From: Corallium rubrum
Taxonomy: Eukaryota; Cnidaria; Anthozoa; Scleralcyonacea; Coralliidae
Direction: 5' to 3'
NCBI GenBank assembly: GCA_964035015.1
Contig: OZ036007.1
Location: forward strand, 4,988,497 to 5,052,496
DNA length: 64,000 nt
Position numbers and translations under genes: made by a program. Shown here in pieces: positions 57,101 through 64,000 of the stretch; the first letter of the stretch is position 1; each line of letters opens with the position of its first letter. The notes beneath the pieces were generated by a model, which was not told where the DNA came from, made no database searches, and worked only from the letters and a program-made list of their open reading frames with translations.

Positions 57101-60100
57101 GTCTGGCGTTAGACTGAGTAAAATAATCTGGTGTTGGCCAGAGTAAAATACATGCATGTAAGGCTTGAGAATCGGGTTGCTACTATGGGAGAAAGGATCT
57201 ATCAACCGCTATCTTGGACTACCCACAGTCTGGTAATAGGTCAATGATGTGAACAGATGTCATCTGTTCATATCATTGACCTATTACTAGACTGTGGGTA
57301 GTCCATCATATATAACGTTTGTTGTAGAACTTGGTATTCATTGTTTACAGATAGCTATATAGAGTATTGTTCAGCCTTTTGTTGTTAGTATTAACTTTTC
57401 CTCAAGATATTATATTTGGTCAACTTAAGCAGCATAATGAATATAAATCCTGGAATCATTTTCAAACGTCACTCAAGGTAAAGATTTTTTACCCTAAGAT
57501 TTTCAATTTTGGCACAGGGAAGAAGCAACAATATAAGTGAATCTACTAGTCCGGGCTTGACTTATGGCATAGTATGGTATGGTATTGTATGGTATGGTAT
57601 AGTATGGTATGGTATGGTATGGTGTGTGAAATTAAATGGTATGGTATGGTATGGTATGGTATGGTATGGTATGGTATGGTATGGTGTATGAAATGGTTTG
57701 GGTTTGGTGTGTGAAATGGTATGGGATGGTGTGTGAAATGGTATGGTATGGTTTGATGTGTGAAATGGTTTGGTGTGTGAAATGGTATGGTGTGTGAAAT
57801 GGTATGATTTGGTATGGTGTGTGAAATGGCATGGTGTGATATGTTATGGTATAGTGTATGAAATGGTATAGTGTGTGAAATGGTGTGGTGTGTGAAATGG
57901 TATGGTATGGTATGATATGGTGTATGAAATGGCATGGTGTGGTATGTTATGGTATAGTGTGTGAAATGGTATAGTGTGTGAAATGGTATAGTGTGTGAAA
58001 TGGTATAGTATGTGAAATGGTATGGTATGGTATAGTATGGTATGGTGTGTGAAGTGGTATGGTATGGTATGGTGTGTGAAATGGTATGAGATGGTGTGTG
58101 AAATGGGATGGGATGGTGCGTGAAATGGTATGGGATGGTGTGTGAAATGGGATGGGATGGTGCGTGAAATGGTATGGTATGGTGTGTGAAATGGTATAGG
58201 ATGGTGTGTGAAATGGTATGGTATGGTGTGTGAAATGGTATAGGATGGTGTGTGAAATGGTATGGTGTGTGAAATGGTTTGGTGTGGTATGGTATGGTGT
58301 GTGAAATGGTTTGGTGTTTGAAATGGTATGGTATGGTATGGTGTATGAAATGGTTTGGTGTGTGAAATGGTATGGGATGGTGTGTGAAATGGTATGGTAT
58401 GGTTTGATGTGTGAAATGGTTTGGTGTGTGAAATGGTATGGTGTGTGAAATGGTATGATTTGGTATGGTGTGTGAAATGGTATGATTTGGTATGGTGTGT
58501 GAAATGGCATGGTGTGATATGTTATGGTATAGTGTATGAAATGGTATAGTGTGTGAAATGGTGTGGTGTGTGAAATGGTATGGTATGGTATGATATGGTG
58601 TATGAAATGGCATGGTGTGGTATGTTATGGTATAGTGTGTGAAATGGTATAGTGTGTGAAATGGTATAGTGTGTGAAATGGTATAGTGTGTGAAATGGTA
58701 TGGTATGGTATGGTATAGTATGGTATGGTATGGTATGGTATGGTGTGTGAAATGGTGTGGTGTGTGAAATGGTATGGTATGGTATGGTATGGTGTGGTAT
58801 GGCGTGTGAAATGGTATGGTGTGGTATGTTATGTTATGGTATGTGGCGTGCGTTTTAACGTGTGTAATAGATGTTTGAAATAAGCTCTTTGTTTTTATTT
58901 ACGTAGAGGAAATATTTGAAAGCTTTACAGAAACAAGTGACGGATCGTAAAATAAAAATATCTTTTAAAGAAACTGCATTACGATTTTACAAAACTTCGG
59001 TAAGTAAACTCATTTTCAAAAGTTTAATACAAATCATATATTGCCGACATTGGGATATTTTGTTGACTTGAAGCTTCGTGCTTTTACCGGTGTTCTTAGC
59101 GTTTTAAAAATCTGTTTTTAGTTGGTTAAGCAGGCGTGGAATTTGTGGTTGAGAAAGTGTGAGAATTGTGAAGAACTTCGTTTAATGAGTTTGAATAATT
59201 TTGTCAGAAACCACTACAAGTACGTTTGTGCCGTCAACTCCTCGAACTTATTGACAGTTTATAGATCTTATTCAAAAATGGTCGCCAAATTAATATAATT
59301 TTATGTACTGTTTAATAAACGAGCAGGAGTGTTTTATCAGATATAAAGACACGAGGCGAAGCCGAGTGTTTTTATATCTGATAAAACACGAACTGCGAGT
59401 TTATTGAACGGCTTCAAAACGAACCACTTGGTAAGTTCATTGGCGTAGTAAGTTTGAAAAATAACCTTGTCTAAGCCGAGAAAATCAAAGCTAAAGTTTA
59501 TGTAAATCAGGAGGTATCTTTATCACATATAAAGACACTGATTAAACTTTAATTTCTTTGGAATTTTCCTAATGGAATTATTAATGATTTTTGAAATACA
59601 TATAAATTAGCCCTTATGAACTCGTTTTCATGTGTGAAATTCAAAAGAATTTTTACTTTAAAACGAGGTCACAAGGGTTACTTTATATGCATATGATAAA
59701 AGAATTCTAATTCGGCGGCCATTTTTGAATAAGGTCTATAACAGAATCATTCTCAGAGTCATGAGGAAAAAATTTTCATGATTTTCTTACACTGCTAAAG
59801 TCAACCGAACAATTCGGCTGACCCGAGCAGGATTTGAACTCGCACCTTCGGGATACGGTTAGAGCTGCTCTCGATTAATCGATCAATCGATCAATCGATT
59901 ATTTTTTCGTTTTTTCCACAATCGATTATACTTAACAATAATCGGATCATCTATAACAACCCTGCACAGCATGATGCCGGAATGATTTAATCTTGTTTTG
60001 TTAAACAGATAAGTAATGACTGATTAGGAACACGCCTTAGTGAAACCAATTATTCATAAACTGATTAGCCAATAGTATCGCAGTATCATTTCGGAGTGTC

Positions 60101-63100
60101 AAGTGTAAACTAAACATCGTCTCTGTCTTGTCATGTCTCTTGTGTGAACTGTGAGAGCGCGAGAAAGTGCGCAATCTATAACCGTGATTAAACAGTGATT
60201 TAAAACGTGAGTAGTGACTGAATTGTTGGGCGACAACAAGGGAGGCAATCCCCAACAAATTTAGTAAAAACTTTATAAAGGCACCCCCTTCCTTTGAATG
60301 GACAAACCACCATGGACATGTCGTATTTAATTCATGACTTATTTAATCAATGCGATTAATCGATATTAATCAATTGTTGACAACGATTAATCGATTACGA
60401 AAATGAGCCGATGGGAGCAGCTCTAGATACGGTCCGCCGCTCTGCCTGTTGAGCTATCGAGCCGCACAGGGATTGGAGGCGAGTTCTATCCAACTTAAGT
60501 GCACGAGGTATTCTCGCGACAACTTAACGCTTATCCGTGAGGAAGTGCAGTGTTTCAATTCTATGACAGAATCATCCTCAGGGAAACACGGGAACGTTTT
60601 TTCATGACTTTTTACACTGCTAAAGTCGTCAAAAAATTTCCGAAATTTTTCGGTTGACTTTAGTAGTGTATAAGAAATCATGACAAATTTTGACAGTTTA
60701 TGTTACATTACATTCTTAGCCAAGTAGTAGTGGCACCAATTGTGATTAGTATCTAGTTATGTTATCATGTTATGTGTTTGATTTGTAGTAAAGTATTGCT
60801 GAAGAGAATGATGCACGCTTGGAGAAGGTACTGCCAGTGGAGAAAGCTGAGGCAAGAAGATAAACAAAAAGCTGATGAAATGTCAAGGAGGAACCTTCTT
60901 CCCAGGTTTGTCGGTGGTGGTGTTGCAACGTTGTTGTTGGTGGTGGTGTTGATGATGATGGTGTTGTTGTTGTTGTTGTTGTTGTTGGTGGTGGTGGTGT
61001 TGTTGTTGTTGGTGGTGGTGGTGGTGTTGTTGTTTTTGGTGGTGGTGGTGGTGGTGGTGGTGGTGGTGGTTAATTTAGTTTATTTAATTTATTTATTTAA
61101 TTTAATAAGCTTCGCCATATAAAAATATTTACAAGGCAGGGACACCACTGACAACAGTTTGCACCAATTACTGTGTGTTGGTGTTGATGGTGGTGTTTGT
61201 GTTGTTGTTGTTGGTGTTGGTGGTGGTGGTGTTATTGTCGGTGTAACAATGTGTTTTTTTGTTATTTAGGTGTTTTGAAAGATGGGAAGTCTTTGTTGAA
61301 AGCGTGAAAGAACGTCGAAAAGTTCGCGAACAAGCGGAGGAATTCCGAAGGTAGACAGTAAATTGCATATTCTCAGACTTTTATAATGGAAGCGATCATA
61401 TAAGTTAAAATTAGTAAGACCAATACTCTGCAAGACTTATGCTATTCTATTAACTTATAGAGAGTGTCTGTTGGCCAAGACGTACTATCACTGGTGGAGA
61501 TCATATCAACAAACGTTGGATATACAAATGCTTTACAGAATGGTAACCTAGATATTTTGTTTTGTCTTTCTTAATCATTTAACATCGGATACAAGTTTTC
61601 TCATATTTAATTTTTGATATTTAATTTGTCACAATGGCAGAAAGTCGGTTCTATACTATGACTGATCTCTTTAAAAACTTAACAAAAGCCATTTTGACTA
61701 ACAAAGTGACACCGACAAAACGTGACAAGCTGAAAACTACTTATTGAAAGCATTAAACTTAAATTCCAGGCAATTATTTCCTACGATGAAAAGATTAAAC
61801 GTCAATTCTTTAAAACATGGCTACTCAAGGCAAGATGGAAACTAAGGGAAAATATTTTGCTGGTACGTTTGATGGAAAGTTACGTTGTTAATTACTGCAC
61901 TGGTGAAATTACAAGTAAATCTTTTGGAAGCTTTGAATTAATTAATGAATATTAATTATCTCCGAGCAGAAAAGAGGTCAAATCCATTATGAACGAGAGT
62001 TAAAGAAGAAATATTTGTTAAAATGGAACGAGATTATCAAACGTATAAACCACAGGTATATAAAATAAAAGATACGTATATAAAATACGTATAGTATTTT
62101 AACATATAATATCATATACCATAAGATACTATACTATACCATACCACACCACACCACACCACACCACATCATACCATACCATACCATACTATACCATACC
62201 ATACCATACCATACCAAACCATACCATATTATAACATACTATACCATACTATACCAAACCAAACCATAACATACTATACCACAACATACTATACCATGCC
62301 ATGCCATACCACACCATACCACACCATACCATACCACACCATACCACACCATACCACACCATACCACACCATACCATACCATACCACACCATACCACACC
62401 ATACCATACCATACCATACCACACCATACCATACCACATCATACCACACTATACCACACCACATCATACCATACCATACCACACCACATCATAACACACC
62501 GTACCACACCACATCATACCATGCCATACCACACCAAATCATACCATACCACACCATACCACACCACATCATACCACACCACATCACACCACATCATACA
62601 ACACCATACCATATCATACTATACCATAGCATAGCATATACTAATACTACACCATGCCAATATATTTGATGTACTCAATGTTTTTATTGTAGTCTGCTCT
62701 TTGTTTTTCGTTTGTACAGCGTTAGCAGGCTAGAAATGGCAGTTCGACATCAAAATACTAAATTGCTAGTGATGTCTTGGGCACAATGGACAAAGGTAAG
62801 AGTCGCGAATAGCATTTTAAAAATTTGAGCGCTACCCTGGAGTAACTAACGTAACGAAGTGTTTCGTTTTCAAATGCTTCCAATCGTGGAAATAGAAGTA
62901 TTTGTGCTTATTTTCTTATTTCCGATGTACTTTTATTTTAAACTGCTTTAGTTCGTTCGAAAGAAGAGGAAAAAATGGAAGTTGGTTGCCATCGCTAACT
63001 TGTCTTTTCACCGTCGAATATTGAAGAAAACACTGTCTGCTTGGAAGGTTTGTAATTGAAGCTTGGATTTAAGGCCTGGCCAAACGCTTTCAACATTTCA

Positions 63101-63878
63101 TTCAACATCGTTGAACATGTTGAATTCAACCGTGATTCAACATGTTGAACGCGTTTGGCCACCCCTGTTGAATGGTGTTGAACGTTGTTGAATGGTGTTG
63201 AATGATGTTGAACGAAATTTGAACATGTTCAAATTTTCGTTCAACACGCGTTCAACATTTCTATTCTCAAAATGTTGAAAGGTGTTGAACGCATTTGGCC
63301 ACATTTCATTCAACTTTGTTGAACAGAGACATGCGCCATGCGGGATATTGTCGATTCCAGCTTTTGTGGTAGCCCGCGTTCAATTAATTGTCATTCATGA
63401 ATGTTGAACGATGTTGAATTCATTTGGCCACTCGTGCTTTCAACATTATTCAACATTGTTCAACAATGTTGAATGATGTTGAATGCGATGTTGAAAGCGT
63501 TTGGCCAGGCCTTTATACTGCGTTTGAGAAGTAATACATCAAACACGAGGAAGTGTTTCATCCGATATCCAGCCACCGAAAAGTGGTTGAAAAACGAGGC
63601 CGTAAGCCGAGTTTTTTAACCAATTTCGAGGTGACTGGATAGAGGATGAAACACCCTTCCTCGTGTTTGATTTAGCTTCTCAAACAAATCAGTATTTTAT
63701 GAAAAAATCAGGTTGAAAGTTGGAAAAATTCTATGCTAATTAAGACCATTTTCCAGTTCACCATCTCGGTACTGATTTCCTTTTACATTTGATCTGTTTA
63801 GATTTACTCAGATGATGTAAAGAAAATTAAATCATATGCCGAAGAAAGAAAACTTGTGTATGACAACATGCTTATCAG
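42140..63878 (+). CDS. SFI1: SFI1 homologue, centrin-binding centrosome protein (20 exons seen, 3' partial)
   Basis: Exons: 42140-42320, 42822-42960, 43419-43490, 43609-43719, 48550-48644, 49831-49948, 51223-51325, 52312-52468, 56198-56359, 57407-57477, 58907-58999, 59122-59219, 60789-60905, 61270-61350, 61461-61542, 61770-61862, 61970-62055, 62720-62795, 62952-63047, 63802-63878. The sum is 2108 nt, about 702 residues, continuing off the right edge (human 1242). All phases agree. The ATG follows an in-frame TAA at 42128. Residues about 1-106 are basic and low-complexity. [20 protein letters not shown] and [19 protein letters not shown] align with the first vertebrate SFI1 repeats. After that, a Trp appears about every 23-35 residues within LxxxFxxWKxxx patterns ([72 protein letters not shown]), the long-helix centrin-binding repeats. 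The family organises centrioles and spindle poles with centrins. Confidence 0.94.
43045..43345. mobile_element. Palindromic non-autonomous element in SFI1 intron 2
   Basis: GATCGTTATGGGCATTTACA with ATGGCGAGCC and the inverted GGCGAGCCATTGTAGATGCC form a hairpin around a GAAGG core. The right part ends TTTTCATCATGAATTATTAATGA, as in 11813-11935, 50383-50790 and 59321-59600. These appear to be related elements with different hairpins. Confidence 0.72.
43770..48533. repeat. 4.8-kb 12-bp CTCCCACCTCCA minisatellite
   Basis: SFI1 intron 4 is almost entirely a 12-bp repeat with variants (CTCCCACCTTCA, CTCCTACCTCTA, CTCCCACCATCA). Blocks of like variants recur; for example, the CCCCCAGCCTTCACTC to CACACTCACTCCTTCC block appears at about 44343-44735 and again at about 46885-47170, showing higher-order duplication. 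Frames of 1595-1638 residues on the plus strand and several on the minus strand stay open only because 12 is a multiple of three and no variant makes a stop. The plus strand is almost free of G. Confidence 0.97.
48820..49715. mobile_element. Foldback MITE family F (copy 3) with nested tRNA-like SINE
   Basis: Outer arms GGAAACGAAAATTAATTCTG and, at the right, AGACAAACTTAATTTTCATT pair over about 90 bp, including GAGTAACAT..TTTTCAGTTTTT. An inner inverted pair, GCTGTACAAGCTGTGTTAGT (about 49216) and its complement (about 49525-49545), belongs to the inserted SINE. It lies in SFI1 intron 5. Confidence 0.85.
49427..49499 (+). mobile_element. Well-folding tRNA-like SINE head, anticodon AGC
   Basis: A full cloverleaf can be drawn in 73 nt: acceptor GTTCTAG with TTAGAGC, D stem GCTC/GAGC, anticodon stem TCTGG/TCAGA with loop CTAGCAT (anticodon AGC), and T stem GTGGG/CCCGC with loop TTCGAGT. 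It has Pol III box A and box B. The G3:U70 pair needed for tRNA-Ala is absent. The downstream body TCAGAGTTTTTTCTGAATAT recurs in relics at 16695 and 25585. I therefore call it a SINE head, though a tRNA finder may report it as tRNA-Ala. Confidence 0.72.
50085..50190 (+). mobile_element. Degraded tRNA-like SINE
   Basis: CCTCAGTAGCTCAATGGTTA and AGTAGGTTGCTTCTATC recall the head of the 49427 family, with a broken box B. It is in SFI1 intron 6. Confidence 0.55.
50243..51132. mobile_element. TIR element of AACAACTTGTTC repeats, with a nested element
   Basis: Ends CACGCGTAAAAACGCGCAAG and, inverted, CACGTACGTAAAAATCGCAC are terminal repeats. The interior outside 50383-50790 is made of TTGTTCAC, GTTGTTACA and AACAATGTTG variants. 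The dispersed element copy B (50383-50790) has inserted into it. It lies in SFI1 intron 6, ending 91 bp before exon 7. Confidence 0.75.
50383..50790 (+). mobile_element. Dispersed non-coding element, copy B
   Basis: It matches 2806-3165 and keeps a complete central hairpin: TTTCATCAGGGGATCCAAAC, CACGAGGCCGAAGGCCGAGT, GGATTCCCCTGATGAAAC. The end is TCTCATGAATTATTAATGAG. Confidence 0.82.
51364..51976. mobile_element. PIF/Harbinger-like element carrying a CCATA satellite block
   Basis: Ends GGGGGGGGATTACATGG and CCATGTAATCGCCCCC are inverted repeats flanked by TTA (51361-51363, 51977-51979), as in PIF/Harbinger elements. Inside are CCCGG-rich inverted segments (ACCGGGCTAACCCGG; CCCGGCTTACCGGGCTAGCC) and, at 51795-51960, ACCATACCACATCAGACCAT-type satellite. 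No transposase is seen. It lies in SFI1 intron 7. Confidence 0.78.
51995..52203. mobile_element. Hairpin MITE with CTAACGTTTCGAG, copy 3 (reversed)
   Basis: The right end CACTGCCTACGCAGCACACT then ACTTTTATTTCACTA is the complement of the start of copies 1 and 2. The arms GAACGTAGTTTTCTAACGTT and AACGTTAGAAAACCACGTTT face each other. Confidence 0.82.
52490..52735. repeat. CCATA-based satellite, left of the LINE
   Basis: Variants of ACCATACCACATCATACCAT and ACCATAGCATACCATATCAC in SFI1 intron 8. The array continues at 55136 beyond the LINE. Confidence 0.93.
52736..55135 (-). mobile_element. 5'-truncated non-LTR retrotransposon (LINE)
   Basis: A long minus frame (stop at 52776) encodes, near its start, the end of an APE-type endonuclease (QLDYIL; GSDHRVV at about residues 76-82 of the 793-residue frame). 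A reverse transcriptase follows with [56 protein letters not shown] and the catalytic FADD at about 552-555, then an L-rich C-terminus ([10 protein letters not shown]). The 3' UTR is only about 30 bp and ends in a (TAGA)n-type tail (52729-52742 on the plus strand), as in RTE-like elements. The first dozen codons of the frame are satellite sequence, so the element starts near 55135 and has lost most of its endonuclease. The frame is intact after the truncation, hence a young insertion. It is antisense in SFI1 intron 8. Confidence 0.93.
55136..56155. repeat. CCATA-based satellite, right of the LINE
   Basis: About 1 kb of ACCATAGCATACCATATCAC-type units in higher-order blocks of roughly 35-100 bp. 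It is the same family as 52490-52735, so the LINE probably landed inside one array. Confidence 0.95.
56440..57150. repeat. 25-bp minisatellite AGTAAAATAGTCTGGTGTTAG
   Basis: About 27 copies of a 25-bp unit ending GCCAG or ACAG in SFI1 intron 9. Single units in reverse sense occur far away at 24680 and 39640-39680 (TTTTACTCTGTCTAAC). Confidence 0.95.
57216..57304. repeat. Near-perfect 89-bp palindrome
   Basis: The left arm GGACTACCCACAGTCTGGTA continues through ATAGGTCAATGATGTGAACA. The right arm is its complement with two or three mismatches and almost no loop (centre at about 57260). It is in SFI1 intron 9, about 100 bp before exon 10. Confidence 0.9.
57565..58850. repeat. TATGG-based satellite with GTGTGTGAAATGG units
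   Basis: About 1.3 kb of TATGGTATGG and TGTGTGAAATGGTATGG units in SFI1 intron 10. A block of roughly 800 bp is duplicated: TTTGATGTGTGAAATGG.. to TATGTTATGGTATAG at about 57750-57960 recurs at about 58400-58635. The base motif is the complement of the CCATA arrays, so orientation is reversed here. Confidence 0.95.
59260..59741. mobile_element. MITE with TTATTCAAAAATGG ends, copy 2, with nested hairpin element
   Basis: Ends ATAGATCTTATTCAAAAATG and CATTTTTGAATAAGGTCTAT are inverted. Compared with 28231-28410, about 290 bp (roughly 59310-59605) is extra. It holds GTGTTTTATCAGATATAAAG, ACACGAGGCGAAGCCGAGTG and the inverted TTTATATCTGATAAAACAC, so it is a second element inserted in the first. 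Confidence 0.8.
59745..60690 (-). mobile_element. tRNA-derived SINE family S3, split by a hAT element
   Basis: Read on the minus strand, CGGCTCGATAGCTCAACAGG and GCAGAGCGGCGGACCGTATC (60475-60426) continue after the inserted element at 59859 as ATCCCGAAGGTGCGAGTTCA and AATCCTGCTCGGG (box B). The body GACTTTAGCAGTGTAAGAAA follows. Another body copy in the same sense lies at about 60545-60690, so two SINE copies are in tandem. Confidence 0.8.
59860..60425. mobile_element. hAT-like non-autonomous element, 566 bp, in SINE S3
   Basis: Ends TAGAGCTGCTCTCGATTAAT and ATGGGAGCAGCTCTA are flanked by the exact 8-bp duplication GATACGGT (59852-59859, 60426-60433). It is the longer sister of 9888-10268, with two extra internal blocks (about 60000-60065 and 60205-60305). 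No transposase is encoded. Confidence 0.93.
60910..61075. repeat. (GGT)n/(GTT)n trinucleotide array
   Basis: GGTGGT and GTTGTT blocks in SFI1 intron 13, directly after the exon 13 donor; a further piece is at 61175-61245. Confidence 0.94.
62108..62640. repeat. CCATA/CCACA satellite in SFI1 intron 17
   Basis: About 530 bp of ACCATACCACACCATACCAT-type units, same base motif and sense as the intron 8 arrays but with more CCACA. Confidence 0.95.
63073..63515. mobile_element. TIR element with GAAC/GTTC-rich interior, copy 2
   Basis: AGGCCTGGCCAAACGCTTTC and the inverted GAAAGCGTTTGGCCAGGCCT end a 440-bp element flanked by TTA. The interior repeats TTGAACGATGTTGAA-type palindromes with a small unique centre (about 63325-63390). 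It is related to 9050-9328 and lies in SFI1 intron 19. Confidence 0.85.
63536..63695. mobile_element. Palindromic CACGAGGAAGTGTTTCATCC element
   Basis: AATACATCAAACACGAGGAA and, inverted, TTCCTCGTGTTTGATTTAGC are the arms, with a GAGGCCGTAAGCCGAG core as in 50383-50790 and 59321-59600. It is in SFI1 intron 19. Confidence 0.75.
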
Positions 63879-63924
63879 GTAACATTTTTTTCTCTTAGTC
63901 TATTTGTTTGTAAAATGATGTGGG

Positions 63925-64000
63925 TAAAATTTTTCTCGTAAAATTATGTTTTTCTCGTGAAATGTTTTTTTCTCGTAAAGTTATGTTTTTCTCGTAAAGT
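63925..64000. repeat. TTTTTCTCGTAAAGTTATG repeat, cut by the window
   Basis: Four units of about 20 bp begin here, 47 bp after the last SFI1 donor, and run off the right edge. It is another intron-specific tandem repeat. Confidence 0.8.

Overview
This is a eukaryotic window, most likely from an early-branching animal such as a sponge or cnidarian. The genes are animal-type and include two linked to cilia or centrosomes (TTC23-family and SFI1). Coding sequence is cut into many short exons with GT..AG introns, and introns and spacers are packed with tandem repeats, SINEs and small DNA transposons. I cannot name the species. There are no prokaryotic genes, no CRISPR array and no operon.

Six conserved genes are readable by joining exons. 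NOP14 (+, 2501-22023, 27 exons, 5' end outside the window) encodes an SSU-processome protein. UBLCP1 (-, 31065-26519, 9 exons, complete) encodes the proteasome phosphatase. A TTC23-family TPR gene (+, 31763-33217) is a single exon. MAK16 (-, 37519-34189, 10 coding exons, complete) encodes a 60S assembly factor. A C20orf27/ADISSP homologue (-, 41364-38715, 3 coding exons, complete) follows. SFI1 (+, from 42140 past the right edge, 20 exons seen) encodes a centrin-binding repeat protein. For every gene the exon phases join without a frame break, and NOP14, UBLCP1, MAK16 and ADISSP each sum to a whole number of codons. UBLCP1/TTC23 and ADISSP/SFI1 are divergent pairs about 0.7-0.8 kb apart. Two of the six genes serve ribosome assembly (NOP14 and MAK16), but nothing suggests co-regulation.

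Tandem repeats make up roughly 20 kb, about 30% of the window by adding my intervals. Most large introns carry their own repeat: 19 bp in NOP14 intron 3, GGT/GAT arrays in intron 8, a hexamer array in intron 10, a pentamer in intron 18, tetramers in intron 24, an ATGATAGTG-type array in UBLCP1 intron 2, and a 4.8-kb 12-bp minisatellite in SFI1 intron 4. CCATA/TATGG arrays recur in four SFI1 introns. These arrays create very long open frames on both strands that are not genes.

Mobile elements include a 5S-rRNA-derived SINE family (four pieces), several tRNA-derived SINE families, a 5'-truncated LINE inside satellite DNA (52736-55135), and many non-autonomous DNA elements. Five hAT-like insertions have readable 8-bp target duplications, some exact and some with one mismatch; others have 3-, 5- or 7-bp duplications. 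Several are nested. I found no clearly new biochemical system. The most interesting signals concern how satellites arise from, and sit inside, transposable elements.
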